Shown: positions 25,273 through 36,344, counted from the stretch's first letter. The stretch: 64,000 bases of DNA from Hoplostethus atlanticus (GCA_034670405.1 JAXDDX010000353.1:86863-150862); one strand, 5' to 3'. A program made the numbers and translations. Notes: generated from the letters alone by a model not told the origin.

Positions 25273-25838
25273 CCAAAAGGAAACAGCTCAACAACCATTG
25301 GTGTGCAGGGAACATGTAGTTTCTCAACGTGGTTTCCTTTGATTCCTTTGTTTTTGCACACATTGACTGCTTTTACCATAAAGTAAAAGTCCTGTTTCAC
25401 AAATGTCCAGCGTAAAAGGAGCTTAGTCCAGTCCGGTAGTCGTTGAGGTTAGCACAGTGTTACTGCCAAGGCGCACCAAAATATCCATCCCGTTTTTACA
25501 AGTGGTCAGCTGCATGCGCTACACGCCTGGAGCTGGCCCAGCATTATTAGATATTGACAACACAGACACAGGTAATAGTCATGCAAACTTCTGATATGCT
25601 TAGCATACCATCTGCTCCACATGGTTTTCAATCTATCATGACCCAAGAGTCTGCAGGGTTTCATTCCCACCAAACGTCACTATTTCACTCCCCAGCAAAC
25701 ATTTTCTGACATTGAATAGATGCTGTTACATACCTGCACCAACATTGAAAACCGGTGTGACTATACAACGTCCGTGGTGCCCTTTGCTGCTGCCTGCACA
25801 AGTTTTGTGAACCTAAATAGCTTCGGTTTGAAAGCTGT

Positions 25839-25844
25839 TTTAAT
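25839..25844 (-). terminator. candidate polyadenylation signal of vgll2
   Basis: The minus strand reads ATTAAA about 420 nt after the vgll2 stop. It is the best hexamer I noticed in the first 1.2 kb downstream; no canonical AATAAA was seen on that strand between 25000 and 26263. Weak evidence, since hexamers are common by chance. Confidence 0.3.
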
Positions 25845-26262
25845 GTTACATTTTTACTGTGCCATAATGTTGTCTTTTTTTGGGGTTGATGTTGAATCTG
25901 CATGCAAACCTAAGGGGTCGGAATCGGCCAACTCCTGCACGTTGCCTTGTCATACGCTTTGCTGGGCGGCCCCCTCGATCACCAACACCTCCCTTTTTCT
26001 GGCCATTTCTCCCGGCGTCTGCAGCCCAGTTGTCCCAGTGAGGCGAGTCCTGCCAAGTCCTTGGAGCTCTTTGTGTTTGGAGTTTGACAAGACACGTGTC
26101 TCTGTCCGTCTGTCCCCAGGCTTTCCAGAGTTCTGCCCCTGCCCGTCAAGGAAGTACAAAAGGGTCTTGTGTTTGTCCGTGGCCCTTGAGTTTCGATCAT
26201 TTCTCTCTTCCTTCTGTGAGTCCACTGTCTTTTTCACACTTTACAACCGCGGGTGTTGGCGC

Positions 26263-26312
26263 TCAGCTCAGCAGGGCTGCGTTACCGCCACACAGTCCGC
26301 CGTAACGCCGAG
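26263..26312 (-). CDS. vgll2: vgll2 coding exon 4 (50-nt terminal exon)
   Basis: The acceptor CTACTTTGCAG is followed by CTCGGCGTTAC. Joined in phase 1 to exon 3, it encodes ARRYGGLCGGNAALLS and stops at TGA 26265-26263. An ARRY...LCG...LLS C-terminus is what is expected of VGLL2, and both phase and acceptor fit, so I take this as the true end. It lies in a CpG-rich stretch. Long forward open frames here are antisense shadows. Confidence 0.9.
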
Positions 26313-29300
26313 CTGCAAAGTAGACCAGAAGCCTGTTACAGGACAGAACTACCGTCCGCCTGTTCGCCTGTCTGCCGATCTGGCAGTTCCTCTGCCGGCC
26401 GTCCCACAGAGCAGAACGACAGAGTAGAGCAGAAGAGGAGAAAAGAGGCTACAGAAGGAGGAGAGAAGGGGGTAGAGTCTCAGCAGTCTCTAAAACCAGT
26501 ACAAATCCTTGCTCTTATCCTGCGCCTGCAAACCTGAGATCGGAGGGGTGAAAGGAAGACAAAGGAAGAGGCAGTGGAAGAGGGAAAAAGTGAGGGAAAA
26601 AAAGGGGAGAAGATTAGGGAAAGAGAGGTAAATGTCTTTTTGGTAAAAACAGGAGGAAAGGCCTGAGGCGGGGAAGGGATGAAAGCAAAGCAGCCGTAGA
26701 AAAGGAAGTTGACAGATGATGTTAAGGCACTGATTGACGTTTTTTGTGGGTTAAACCAGTTGGGGTTTAAAGTTGGGTAAATTAATCTGAGGCAGAGATA
26801 TAGATTATCATTTAAATCTGATTTTCATTCTGCAATGAAAAACATTAATTACTAGATAATGCTTCTCCAATGCTGCTTACATTCAAACATTCAAAATACG
26901 GAATTCTAGAGTAAAAGAAGGATCTCGACGGGCTTTAAACACTGTGGGTTTCTACATTAGTGCAGTGGTTCTCAATCATGTGCCACCGTGGCTGCAAGAG
27001 CCTGCAGATTTTCATTCCGCCTAAACACTACAGCAGCTCGTTACACTGATTAGTTCATCCTGTCTGGCTGAAGGTGCTAATTATGCAGCAAGCGGATGGC
27101 GATGTGCAGGATGTGGCCAAGTTCAGCATCAATTTTGAAGATAGAGACATCATCTCAGCTTTCATTTTGGCGCACAGGCTTTCAATGTCGGCGCAGGCAA
27201 CATCAACATCAAAATGTTTGGTGGATAGTGAAATAGTGACATGCTTGGTGATGTCTACCTACTTGTGGTTGGATTCACGGCTCACTAGATTAATGCTAGA
27301 AAGGCGAAGCGATGGTCATTTGACCACCGTTTTGAATTTTATATCAATGAAATATCTCAGCTTTCAAAATGTCTCTCCATGGCTTTTCGTAATTCCACTT
27401 CATGCACAACCAGTATTATTGGATTCAAAATCAGTTGACAGCTTCTTGGCCTTCTCTCAGGTTTGCTATTAACTAAGAGATTTGCATTTGATTGACAAAA
27501 AGCTCTAGTGTTTGGTTGGAATGAAAATCTACAGGCTCTTGGGTCACAATAGCACAAGGTTGAGAACCGCTGCAGTGGACAATATGCTAGGTTTATCATG
27601 TCAGAAGTTTGAATGACGACCATTACCTGTGTCCATGTTGAGTCCGATCTCAGTGCTGGCTCCGGCGAATGCGCCGGTCCAGGCCGACCCGGCCCCTGAC
27701 TCCCCCTTCCCCCCCAGGTCACAGGGTGAACCACTAGGTCCCGGTACCGAGCTGCCAGGAGCCAAGCGGTGGTGCGGCCTCACCGATGGCACCAGAAGCG
27801 AGCCGTAGCGTGGGTCAAACGCTGTGCTGTACACCTCATGCACCCCTGGGCGCGGGTAGGCTGAGCCCTGGGTGCCTATGGCGCCCCCTAGCGAGTAGGG
27901 GTGGTGATGGTGATGGTGGTGGTGGTGGGAGGGGTGCCAGGCTTCCGGGCTGGGCTGGTGGAGGTGGCTGTGCAGGGAGGCGGAGGAATAGGGATCCCCG
28001 GGGAACGAGAGCTCTGTGTGGGGAGCCGACAGAACACTACCCACGGTGGAGGACACTGACGGCTGGTAGGAGCTGTTCCAGAACGAAGGAGGGAAACTTC
28101 TCTGGCTCATAGGGAATGACCCATCTGCAAAGAGAGAAATGGACAATGCGTGTGAATACCATAGATTTGATCTAAACTTTGCTGCCTAAAGGGGCATGAA
28201 GTAATTCATGACCTTTATTGACCTCTAATTTTTGCGACTAGTAGAAATTGCAACAACATCGATAGAACCTCTTCTTCAAGTCTGTGATCAGTTGAAAATG
28301 GGGGAGGGGAGGATTAGGAGTGCTTTGAAAATTGCTTTGAAATTCCATGTGCAGGGAGGTTTTGTTCCAAAACAGAGTGCGGGCCGGAATTGTTGAGTCA
28401 TTGATATATTATGCTCATTTTGTGCTATGGGACATTTAGCTTACATGTTCTGTTCCGGTCTATATGCTCCTGTCCACTCATGCTGGTCATGTCTGTTTGT
28501 GTGAGTGAGAGTAGGTGAATGAATGTCTGTGTGTATGGGTGTGTCTCCTATCTGTTTCCAGGCTGGGCAATGTTGAAGCCCTCATGTTCCCCTACTCCTA
28601 TGACAATGCTGACCGTGCTGCTGTTGATGCTCCACACCAGATCTGGACGTCCCACCCAAGAGTCCTTATTGTGTTTATTCTGTGTTCCATTTTAATCTTT
28701 CCATTGCATGCCTGAGTGGGCATAATAATAATATTGCCTTCATAATAAAGATATGCTTAGGGAATAACGAAGGTATTCGATTGACCAAGGGGTTGACATT
28801 GATCCAAGTGTGTGGAACTCTATCTTTTCATCCTTTCATTTCCATGTTTCCAAGTTTAAACCGTCAATGGAGATACCACTGAATGTTATTCCTTTGCCTT
28901 AAGATAGAGAGAAGTTTTGTATAGATGCAGCCAACCATCAGAGATCAATGATGATGGAATCAGTGATTAAAGTGGAAAAATACATACATTAACTTCTGCA
29001 TAGTTCAAAGTTTGCGAGAGAAGGAACATCATATAAAAATAGCTTGGAAATACTTTAAACCGCGTAGTTATTCATACAAAATATATTGAAAGTGCCTCTG
29101 AACTCCAAATGATGTGAAATAAATGTAACCATGACATGACGGAATGAAAAACACTTCACATAAGTCATGTATATAGATATACAAATAAAGGAAATAAAGC
29201 CAAATCAAACATATGAATTGCCCATACAAAATACGTCGAGCTCTCAATGTTTTTTTCCTGGAATCCTTTAATTCCAACTGAGCGAGCTGTTATGATTTTT

Positions 29301-32217
29301 TACCAGACGTTATTTACACCCATTCATCATTTGCCTTCCACTTTGTTTGACTTTGCGGTGCCGTCAAACCCGAGGGCCGAGGGTGAAGGACGGCCAAACA
29401 AAATGCACTTTCTGTTTCTATTGTGTTCAAACATTTACAACACTGTTTATATTCTCCTAAGTGGAAAACCCACAAAAACAAACCAAGGGGTGGCACGGGC
29501 AGACATCGGTTACTACGGTGGTGATGGAGGAACAGATTTACATGACATATCGGTTTGCCAAAATCAGATCTGGTCCAGTCAGCGTCATCCACCTGATGTG
29601 ATGGATGTGATGCAGTTTGATTGATTACATATTTATTGTAGAATTGATCGATAATGCACTGGTTGTCTATTGTAAGCCCTTAACCTGAACTGATTCTAAT
29701 CAGACATTTTGATCATATGCATAAATAATTTTAATGCACACATTTTATAGTATAACAGGTTTCAATGGAGTCCTGTGGTTTTTCCACCCTGAAAAGAATA
29801 CAATTCTGGGGGAAACACTGACACACATATACACACACACACCTCTTGTGGCCTTGTTGCTGTTCCCAGTGGGATATCCGGCAGGCTGGCTGAGGGCTCT
29901 GCTGAAGTGTTCGTCCACCACGGCGCTGATGTCGCCCTGGAAATAGGTGAAGAGGACGCAGCGGGAGCTCAGGTACTCGGCACCCGGTGGCGGCTCCTTG
30001 TCCTCCTCTTTGATGGCCGGGGGGCCGTGGAGGCCGAGCCTACCGCTCTCCTGGGTGTCTTGCATTTTGGAGTAAATGGCCAGTTTCTGAAAGACAGATA
30101 ATAGATAGCATGTACTGCCCGTAAAACACCAAAGAGCAGCGACCGGGGTGAGTTATGAAATGGAGGCAAATGAATTCAAAGTTTATCTCCCGTCCTGCAA
30201 AAAAGCACTGCTGATATAGAAACAATATATATTGTTTAGCAGCACATATTGACCTAGCCTGGAGGTCAGAGTTTACCCACCTTTTTATTCAACACTACAC
30301 ATATACAGATATATACAGGGATACATAGATGTACCACTGTCATTTTCCATTTTCCATTGTTACTGTATAGAAAACCTAGAAAATAAAAATAAAAAAATAA
30401 AATTATTCTTATTTTAAGTCAAATAGCAAATAAAAGCCCAGATTATGGTTATGTAGATATTATAATTTCTATCACCATAATTGGAATTGTTAGGAATATT
30501 TTCACTTCTCATTATTTGATCAAAGTGCAGCCCAAAGTTTTTTTTAATTCACTTAGCAGATCCCATCTAACAAATGGACTGCGTTGATAGTATTTACTGA
30601 TAATAAATAGGCCTATTGATAATATATATTGTAAATTATGGAGTAACCCATATAGGCTATGGCTGTGGCTATTTTGGCACTATGTGAAATATGTCTGGAT
30701 GCGGACGGAGAGGTTTTAAGAAAGTGAAAAAAAACCTTGGACAGATCTGGCAAAACCTTCCAAAAATCTTACAGACATGAATAAATATGAAATGTGGACC
30801 TAGACACCACTAATGGAATAATGACGATGTGAAACTCTACTTGATATCAACAGGCTGAGATGATAAAGCAAATTAAATTATGAGCATTAACAGCTTATCC
30901 CAAGTTCATCACCGTAAAATCAGAGCACAAGGAAAGAAATTAGTCTTTAGGGGATTGATTTATTATTATTGTTAGACTATTTTTGGTCACATATCAGTAG
31001 TTGAAGAAATGCATCATGATATTCAGTTAAATATGACGAATAAAAATCGTGAAAATAAAATAATTGCAGAACTAAGCTTATATTAAGCGATATATTGAAT
31101 ACCAAAAATAGAAATCAGTTTGGGCTTGACTGATTTTCGTCTGCCATGCAATGTATGGATTGTTTAATTAAGAAAAGTTAACAATAAATATGAATAATAA
31201 TACATTTGATCATGTTTTCAGTGCGTATTCACCACAGGGTTTTTTTTGTGCTATTTTTAGCAATTAATTTTGGACAGAAGAACTGGGGGAAATAATACAC
31301 CAAACGCTTCACGGTGGTGGTGTGATGTGAAATATTATATTTAATCTGGAGAAATTCATGCATATGGATATGAATATACAACCAAAGCAGGCTGCAGACA
31401 CATAATAAAGTTTTATATATAATCCAGGGTGTTAATAAAGGCTGGAACAAAATAATCTCTTATATAGCTACACCTAATGAAGCTGTATAAATATATAGTC
31501 CACACCTGGTAGTGGTTACGGCTGTAAGAGCTTATTAATACAGTTTTGTAGATATTTATATCGACATATAGTCCATACCAGGTTATAAAGGCTGATGGAT
31601 ATTATTAATAAAGTTTTATATCGCTATGTAGACCATACCTGGTGGTGATAAGGGCTGTAGGATATTATTAATAAAGTTTTGTGGACATTTATATAGATAT
31701 TTATCCCATACTTGGTGGTGATAATGGCTATAGGATCTGATTAATAAAGTTTTATAGATATTTATATAGCTATATGGCTTTAGCAGCTGATTAATAAAGT
31801 TTTGTAGATATTTATATCGATATATAGTCCATAGCTGATGGTGATAAGGGCTGTAGGAGCTGATCAATAAAGTTTTGTAGATATTTATATCGATATATAG
31901 TCCATAGCTGATGGTGATAAGGGCTGTAGGAGCTGATCAATAAAGTTTTCTAGATATTTATATCGATATATAGTCCACAGCTGGTGGTGATAATAGCTGT
32001 AGGAGCTGATTAATGATTAGGTTTTATAGATATTTATATCAATATCAATATATGGTCCATACCTGGTGTTGATAAGGGTTATAGGAGCAGATTAATAAAG
32101 TTTTATATATATTTATATCGATACATAGTAAGTCCATACCTGGTGGTGATAGGGGCTGTAGGCGCTGAAGTAAGGCTGAGGACCAAACACTTGGTACATC
32201 ACATCCAAGCAGCTCAT
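26263..32217 (-). CDS. vgll2: vestigial-like family member 2 (TEAD co-activator), 4 coding exons, complete
   Basis: Seen: four minus-strand exons with GT/AG junctions join in frame: 32217-32140 (78 nt), 30086-29843 (244), 28124-27627 (498), 26312-26263 (50), giving 870 nt and 289 residues. Residues 1-26 begin MSCLDVMYQVFG. Residues 63-93 (exon 2) form the Tondu segment with SRCVLFTYFQGDIS and the VDEHF motif at 83-87. I51-K52-E53-E54 fits a SUMO consensus. Exon 3 is rich in Ser, Pro and His, with FPMSQRSFP at 111-119 and nine His at 174-182. The end is ARRYGGLCGGNAALLS. Known: vertebrate VGLL2 binds TEAD factors through Tondu (VxxHF) in the nucleus and promotes skeletal muscle and craniofacial programmes; it has no DNA-binding domain. 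The length is close to mammalian VGLL2 (a little over 300 residues). Inferred: an intact functional gene. Teleosts keep vgll2a and vgll2b, and I cannot tell which this is. Other Vgll members lack this N- and C-terminal pairing. Confidence 0.95.
26313..27626 (-). other. vgll2: vgll2 intron 3
   Basis: A 1314-bp intron from GTAATG to TTTGCAG. About half of it (26963-27572) is a hAT-like MITE. The segment from 26400 to 26700 is purine-rich. No further exon is seen. Confidence 0.85.
26963..27572. mobile_element. hAT-like MITE in vgll2 intron 3
   Basis: The terminal inverted repeats start CAGTGGTTCTCAA on the left and end TTGAGAACCGCTG on the right. Inverted similarity continues for about 55 bp (for example GAGCCTGCAGATTTTCATTCC on the left and its near reverse complement on the right). 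CAGTGGTTCTCAA-type ends are typical of hAT (Charlie-like) elements. No exact 8-bp target duplication is visible, so it is old. It has no transposase. Part of its interior (27343-27430) recurs at 40640-40745. Confidence 0.75.
27627..28124 (-). CDS. vgll2: vgll2 coding exon 3
   Basis: The acceptor CTCTCTTTGCAG precedes ATGGGTC; with the G from exon 2 the first codon is Asp108. The exon encodes residues 108-273, rich in Ser/Pro/His, with nine consecutive His at 174-182 and conserved-looking blocks FPMSQRSFP, PYSLGGA and YPRPGVHEVY. It ends CTCAACATGGACACAG with the donor GTAATG. Without splicing, the frame would run only eight more residues to a stop at 27603-27601, giving a different C-terminus. 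Confidence 0.94.
28125..29842 (-). other. vgll2: vgll2 intron 2
   Basis: A 1718-bp intron. Its first bases are a GT/TA microsatellite (29825-29842), then a dispersed-repeat copy (family R4, to about 29575). The rest to the acceptor at 28125 shows no recognisable exon or element. Confidence 0.85.
29575..29842 (+). repeat. dispersed repeat R4 and GT tract against the vgll2 exon 2 donor
   Basis: R4 runs from the gatgtgatggatgtgatgcag block through taagcccttaacctgaactg and ccaccctgaaaagaatacaa to about 29825. A CA/GT tract then runs to the donor at 29842. Confidence 0.75.
29843..30086 (-). CDS. vgll2: vgll2 coding exon 2 (Tondu domain)
   Basis: The acceptor is a pyrimidine-rich tract ending TCTTTCAG just above 30086; the exon opens with KLAIYSKMQ in phase 0. 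It encodes residues 27-107, including an acidic/Pro linker with IKEED and the TEAD-binding Tondu core with VDEHF. The donor is AGAG followed by GTGTGTGTG, so the 5' splice site sits in a GT microsatellite. The exon leaves one base of codon 108 (phase 1). Confidence 0.95.
30087..32139 (-). other. vgll2: vgll2 intron 1
   Basis: A 2053-bp AT-rich intron, GTATGG to TTTCAG. The donor-proximal ~690 bp are the exon-derived minisatellite described separately. The rest (30087-31440) is AT-rich with no repeat, coding segment or RNA gene that I can recognise. Confidence 0.85.
31411..32140 (-). repeat. minisatellite seeded by the vgll2 exon 1 / intron 1 junction
   Basis: A degenerate tandem array with a period of about 73-82 bp. 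Copies of the exon end (plus strand gtccatacctggtggtgat-like) start near 31498, 31571, 31631, 31704, 31827, 31900, 31973, 32055 and, as the genuine junction, 32132; a truncated unit lies near 31770 and a partial one near 31420. Each unit holds ~29 nt like the end of exon 1, the donor, and ~44 nt like the start of intron 1 (attaataaag...atatttatatcgatata). The GT of the donor survives in five of the eight full extra copies and is CT in the three at 31827, 31900 and 31973. Confidence 0.92.
32140..32217 (-). CDS. vgll2: vgll2 coding exon 1
   Basis: The ATG is at 32217-32215, in a GCC-ATG-A context. The exon encodes 26 residues, from MSCLDVMYQVFG to PYHHQ, and ends in phase 0 at CACCAG followed by the donor GTATGG. 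It is too short to stand out as an open frame and was recognised from the VGLL2 N-terminus. The last ~29 nt plus the donor are the source of the minisatellite that follows in intron 1. Confidence 0.93.
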
Positions 32218-32450
32218 GGCGGAGAATCACGGAGAATAACCAAGCTTCATTTAGAAAGCAGACCTGTGATAGCGGAGTAGAAACAGTAATCCCGGTAGTG
32301 TTGTAGAAGTGACCAGCGGGCTTGCCGGAGAGCTTCTGTGCGGCGCTGCGCTCTTTACGCACCAGCCGGTGGCGGACCGAAGTGAAGCCCGCAGCCTCGG
32401 CGCCTCCCTCCGACCAATCGGAGGCCGAGCTCCACCTCTGTGTAAATGGT
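32218..32450 (-). promoter_or_regulatory. vgll2: vgll2 5' UTR / proximal promoter, CpG-rich
   Basis: This is the stretch upstream of the vgll2 ATG on the minus strand. It is GC- and CpG-rich between about 32300 and 32440, unlike the AT-rich DNA around it, and carries an ATTGG (inverted CCAAT) element near 32415. No clear TATA box is visible. The transcription start cannot be placed by eye. Confidence 0.5.
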
Positions 32451-33344
32451 CGTTTTAATTACTGGCCCCTAGTCTGCGGGACACATGGATCATACGGAGA
32501 CTTCATCCCGTCCAGACACCCACTGGATTTAAAAAGAGTTAACACAGATGGACACACATTCATACCTATGGGCAATTTAAAAATCATATCAGAGGTGGAC
32601 AACACTGGACCAGATCCCATTCTCAATAAATATCTGCCCCATATATCCATATAACCCCACTAACCCTATTAATAAATACATGCATTTATTCTTCTTCTTC
32701 TTATTATTATTATTTGTTATTCATATCATTTATTAGTTATTACATAATACATAATATTAATTAAACTAATACAATTGGAGTGCTTTTGCAAAAACTGGAA
32801 AAACTGTTTTTCACTGATGGGGTCTCTTCTTCCTAATTCTCTGCCTATATATTCATTATTAATATCTTCAACAAATAAGGATATGGTTAAATAAAAACGA
32901 GGGTAAACTGTGACCTCCAGTCAGTGATCATCAAAAGGCAGACAACAATAACTTGACGTTGAAATTCACTGGTCTTTTGCTTTATGCTACAAGAGTGTAC
33001 AAGTCAAGATGGCTTGATGGGTGCTTGGCGCTAATTGAGTGAGTAAACAGATTAAACCAACCAATGAGAGGAATGCAATACTATGAACCCCCACAATCCC
33101 TCAGTGGCCTGCCAGATTCTACAGGTCAAGGGTCAAATAGTTTTGTCCCAATCTGGTGTCACTGCTTGAAGTCAGGGGTCACTAGGAAGTTACCCAGCAC
33201 TTGTCACAGTACAGTTCAGTAAGAATACAAAAACAGTAGAATTTTAAATTAAAGTGAGCCAAGGCAGGCAGAAGTGACGGCTCCCCATTGCTGCGGTTTT
33301 TCTGCACTGCCTTCCCTAGAGCTCACTTGTCAGTCAGTGAATCC
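32451..33344. other. intergenic DNA upstream of vgll2
   Basis: AT-rich; no exon, RNA or element recognised. Enhancers cannot be judged without alignment to other fish. Confidence 0.5.
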
Positions 33345-33540
33345 AGTACCGTGGCATCTTTTTTTCTGTGGATGAAAGTTTAAGTTTCTGTAGGTGCCGC
33401 TCTTTTCTTTGTCTGTTCAGTTTATTCCAAATAAACCGGAAACCTAAAATGCATCACTTCCTGTACACCAGGGCATTTTTCCCGGGAAAGACCTACCTGA
33501 CACTGGGTGTTTATGGAAAAGCTTTCATGAACTGGCTAGA
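33345..33540 (-). repeat. dispersed repeat R1 (inverted copy 4)
   Basis: The minus strand shows the caaagaaaagagcggcacct block, gtttattccaaata complement, aagtgatgcat and gaaagctttt blocks of R1. Confidence 0.75.
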
Positions 33541-34959
33541 GGTTGGATCACTATTGTGTTATATCAATCAGCTAGAGAGGAGCAAAATGCACATTTCGTA
33601 ATGTGAAAATGCATTATTACTTAAAATGCTATGAAACATGGGCAGAATTTTGAGTTAATGTCACTGACCAAATTAAGCTGGCTATTGGCTATATTCTACT
33701 TAACATTTTCTTCAGATTAATCTGTTTCCATGAACCTTTGATACCCTGTGATGTGAGTCTCCCTGTTTCCATGAATAAACCAGTTAACAGAATACCCCCC
33801 CTCTCTCTTTGGCTGAGCAATTGCAGCTTACTTCTAATACAGGGTAAAGAAATGACCGTCCCAATAATAATCTGTGCAATGCTTTAAAAATCTACCCAAA
33901 ATGCTGTGAGAGTCTTTGGCCGACAGTGAAAATGAAAAGTGAAAGCATTAAGATGTTTCCATGTCATGGTAACCCATTTAATATGGGAGTAAGCCAGGCA
34001 TCTTAACCAGGTTTCTCATAATGGTAGTATGAACATGGTTATTCTAATTGGCTTATGACATTTGCATGCGTCGACCCAAAACCAGGCTTGTGTAACCGGG
34101 TTAAGAAGGGAATTTGCTGTGCATGTAAGCATAGCCGCTGTATTGTCACCATGGATTTTGCCACTGGTACTATTGATCTGTTGCACCAATTTTTGTCATT
34201 CTGTCACTTTACTGTCCTTTAGGCTATTTGTTCTCCCTTATTTAGTACCCTTCCAACAACCAATGCACCTGTTCCCCACCACAAATGGTGTAGAGAAGCT
34301 GTTAAAACCCTCAAATAACTCCCGCTGAAGAGCAGCTCAGCTCATCTTGCAGGCGCTATTCAACGATAAGCCTTTCAGTATGATGGAAGTGGAACTCCCA
34401 AGGTTTGATGTGGAATTCAAGCAGGAATGTTTGGCATCCTCACTCAGAGGTTTGATGGATCTGAGTGAAGGTTTTCCTTCCAGTCCAGAGAATTGGACAT
34501 CAGACTAGCACTTCACAATAGTAGAGACAACCACTATACAGCAATTCTAACATTTGGTGATATTTCTTTCTAAGCCAGAGATGACTTGTTGGCTTTCTCT
34601 AAACCCCCCCAAAATGCATTGGCCTGTCTGGTGATGATTCTATTTATTGGCTTTCTGTGGTGGCAGGGCTGCAATTTTATTTAAGGTTGGATTAGTTTGA
34701 GAGAACAATCCAAATACAAAAGGAAAAACGTTTCAAAAAGAGGACTGATGTAATTGAAGGCTTGTCCAGATGATTTAGCTTACGGGTTGTTGCAATGCTG
34801 TTGGTCTTCCAGATCTTCTAAATGAGAGTGGTGGTAGCATACAAAAGCTGCAATATTTTTGCTCGTTACCAATCAAAACACTATTCATTCCACATGCCGG
34901 CTACTATACAGCGAGTGAATAGAAAAATTAATACATGATAGTTTTGCAGTCCCTCAAGA
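33541..34959. other. intergenic DNA
   Basis: Nothing recognised. Confidence 0.55.
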
Positions 34960-35280
34960 TTTTTCGTATGATTTTATGGCAGCTTTTCTCAAGAAGTGGA
35001 ATGCAGTTTGCAGAGTTTAAGGTGTTTCTTGTAGTAAAATTGCTGAAATTGGTAAAAAATCACAAGTCAGTGAGAAAAATGGTACTAAACGCTCAGTTAC
35101 CAACAAATGCCATTTTTATATCTACCTCTTATTATGAGAGTTATCACTTCCTGTGATAATAAGCATACTGCATATCACAGAAGCTACTGAAAATACTTTA
35201 CTGCTCATGTTTTATTTTCTGAACAGAAAAATTCCAGTCTTAGTATCTTAAACTCAACATCTGCACAGTAAGCACCAAAT
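34960..35280 (+). repeat. dispersed repeat R3 (copy 1)
   Basis: Shares gtaaaattgctgaaattggt, aaaatcacaagtc, cctgtgataataagcatact, gcatatcac, aaaatacttta and tattttctgaacagaaaaa with 44890-45240. Confidence 0.8.
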
Positions 35281-35767
35281 CAAAATTAGGAAATCAAGTT
35301 TACACACAATGAATGGAGGTTTTGCAGTAGCATCGGTGCTCAAGAAAAGGGAAAAAATAAATAAATAAATAAATAAATAAAAAAAATTGTCAGCAGTAGG
35401 GATGAGTGGATCGATACTAAAATATTCTTCTTTTAGTACCCAATCGTAGGGTCAAAAATATAGATACCCAAAAAGCTTCTGTTGCCACTTTAATTACCAG
35501 TTTCTAAATTAATTACTGAGGAAACTAAGTGTATGGCTAATGTTGCAAAGTTTAAAAAGTGCCTACCCCCCCACACAGAAAGGCAAGGAATATCCAGGCA
35601 TATAGTGAAATGATTAGGCTATTTTAATCCAGCTGTAGACAGAGCAGCAGTAAGCGGCTTTTTAAAACATCAGCATCGATATTGGTGATCCTAGCCAAAG
35701 AATTTGTGGTGTCGTCCATCCCTGGGCAGCAGATTCCCAATCCCCTGTGTGAATCAACATTTAGTTA
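35281..35767. other. intergenic DNA with (AAAT)n
   Basis: A tetranucleotide run (AAAT)n at about 35357-35386; nothing else recognised. Confidence 0.6.
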
Positions 35768-36086
35768 AATGGTAAATGGTCTGTACTTATATAGCGCTTT
35801 TCTAGTCTTTTCCGACCACTCAAAGCACTACATTCACATTCACCCCATTCACACACATTCATACACTGATGGCAGGGCGCTACCATGTAAGGTGCCAACC
35901 TGCACATCAGGGGAATCTAACCATTCATACACATTCACACACCGAAGGCGCAGCTTCGGGAGCAATTTGGGGTTCAGTGTCTTGCCCAAGGACACTTCGA
36001 CATGTGGACTGGAGGAGCCTGGGATCGAACCGCCGATCTTCTGATTAGCGGACGACCCGCTCTACCCCCTGAGCCACAGCCGCACA
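35768..36086 (-). mobile_element. tRNA-derived SINE, near full length
   Basis: The minus strand begins GCGGCTGTGGCTCAGGGGG (A box) and has GGTTCGATCCC (B box) near 36025, so the head is a tRNA-like Pol III promoter. The body follows with AAGTGTCCTTGGGCAAGACA, and the tail has AGCGCTATATAAGTACAGAC and ends in a short ATTTACCATTT repeat. This layout is a common perciform SINE mobilised by a LINE partner. It is not a working tRNA gene: the region after the B box does not close an acceptor stem. Confidence 0.85.
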
Positions 36087-36344
36087 GTTAAAGTGTCATA
36101 GAAACTTCAATGCTTCTCAGTCAGTTACCTGTATACCAAGGGATCATCAGTGCATCAGAACTCATGCACTTGTGATTTTATGCATGTATATAATTTTAGA
36201 CCACTACCTGCCTCGTTAAATTGAATATTACTGTAATGGGCAAGTAAAGTTGGACCCAGATGCAGACACAAGGAGGCAGATGGTGTCTAAGTCCAATACT
36301 TTACTGGGGTGTAAAGCAAGCAATACTGGCAACCAAAGCAAGGA

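Noticed and set aside
25720-26427. 235-codon open frame on the plus strand
   Set aside because: It runs antisense across vgll2 exon 4 and its CpG-rich surroundings, has no recognisable domain, and is explained by high GC content.
27074-27472. 132-codon plus-strand frame
   Set aside because: Lies wholly inside the hAT-like MITE in vgll2 intron 3; no transposase motif.
27601-27626. Read-through end of vgll2 exon 3 (eight extra residues, stop at 27603-27601)
   Set aside because: A CAG/GTAATG donor and a matching exon 4 with a VGLL2-like C-terminus make splicing the better model; kept only as a possible isoform.
36013-36086. tRNA gene on the minus strand
   Set aside because: A and B boxes are present, but the 3' part continues into a SINE body and no acceptor stem closes.
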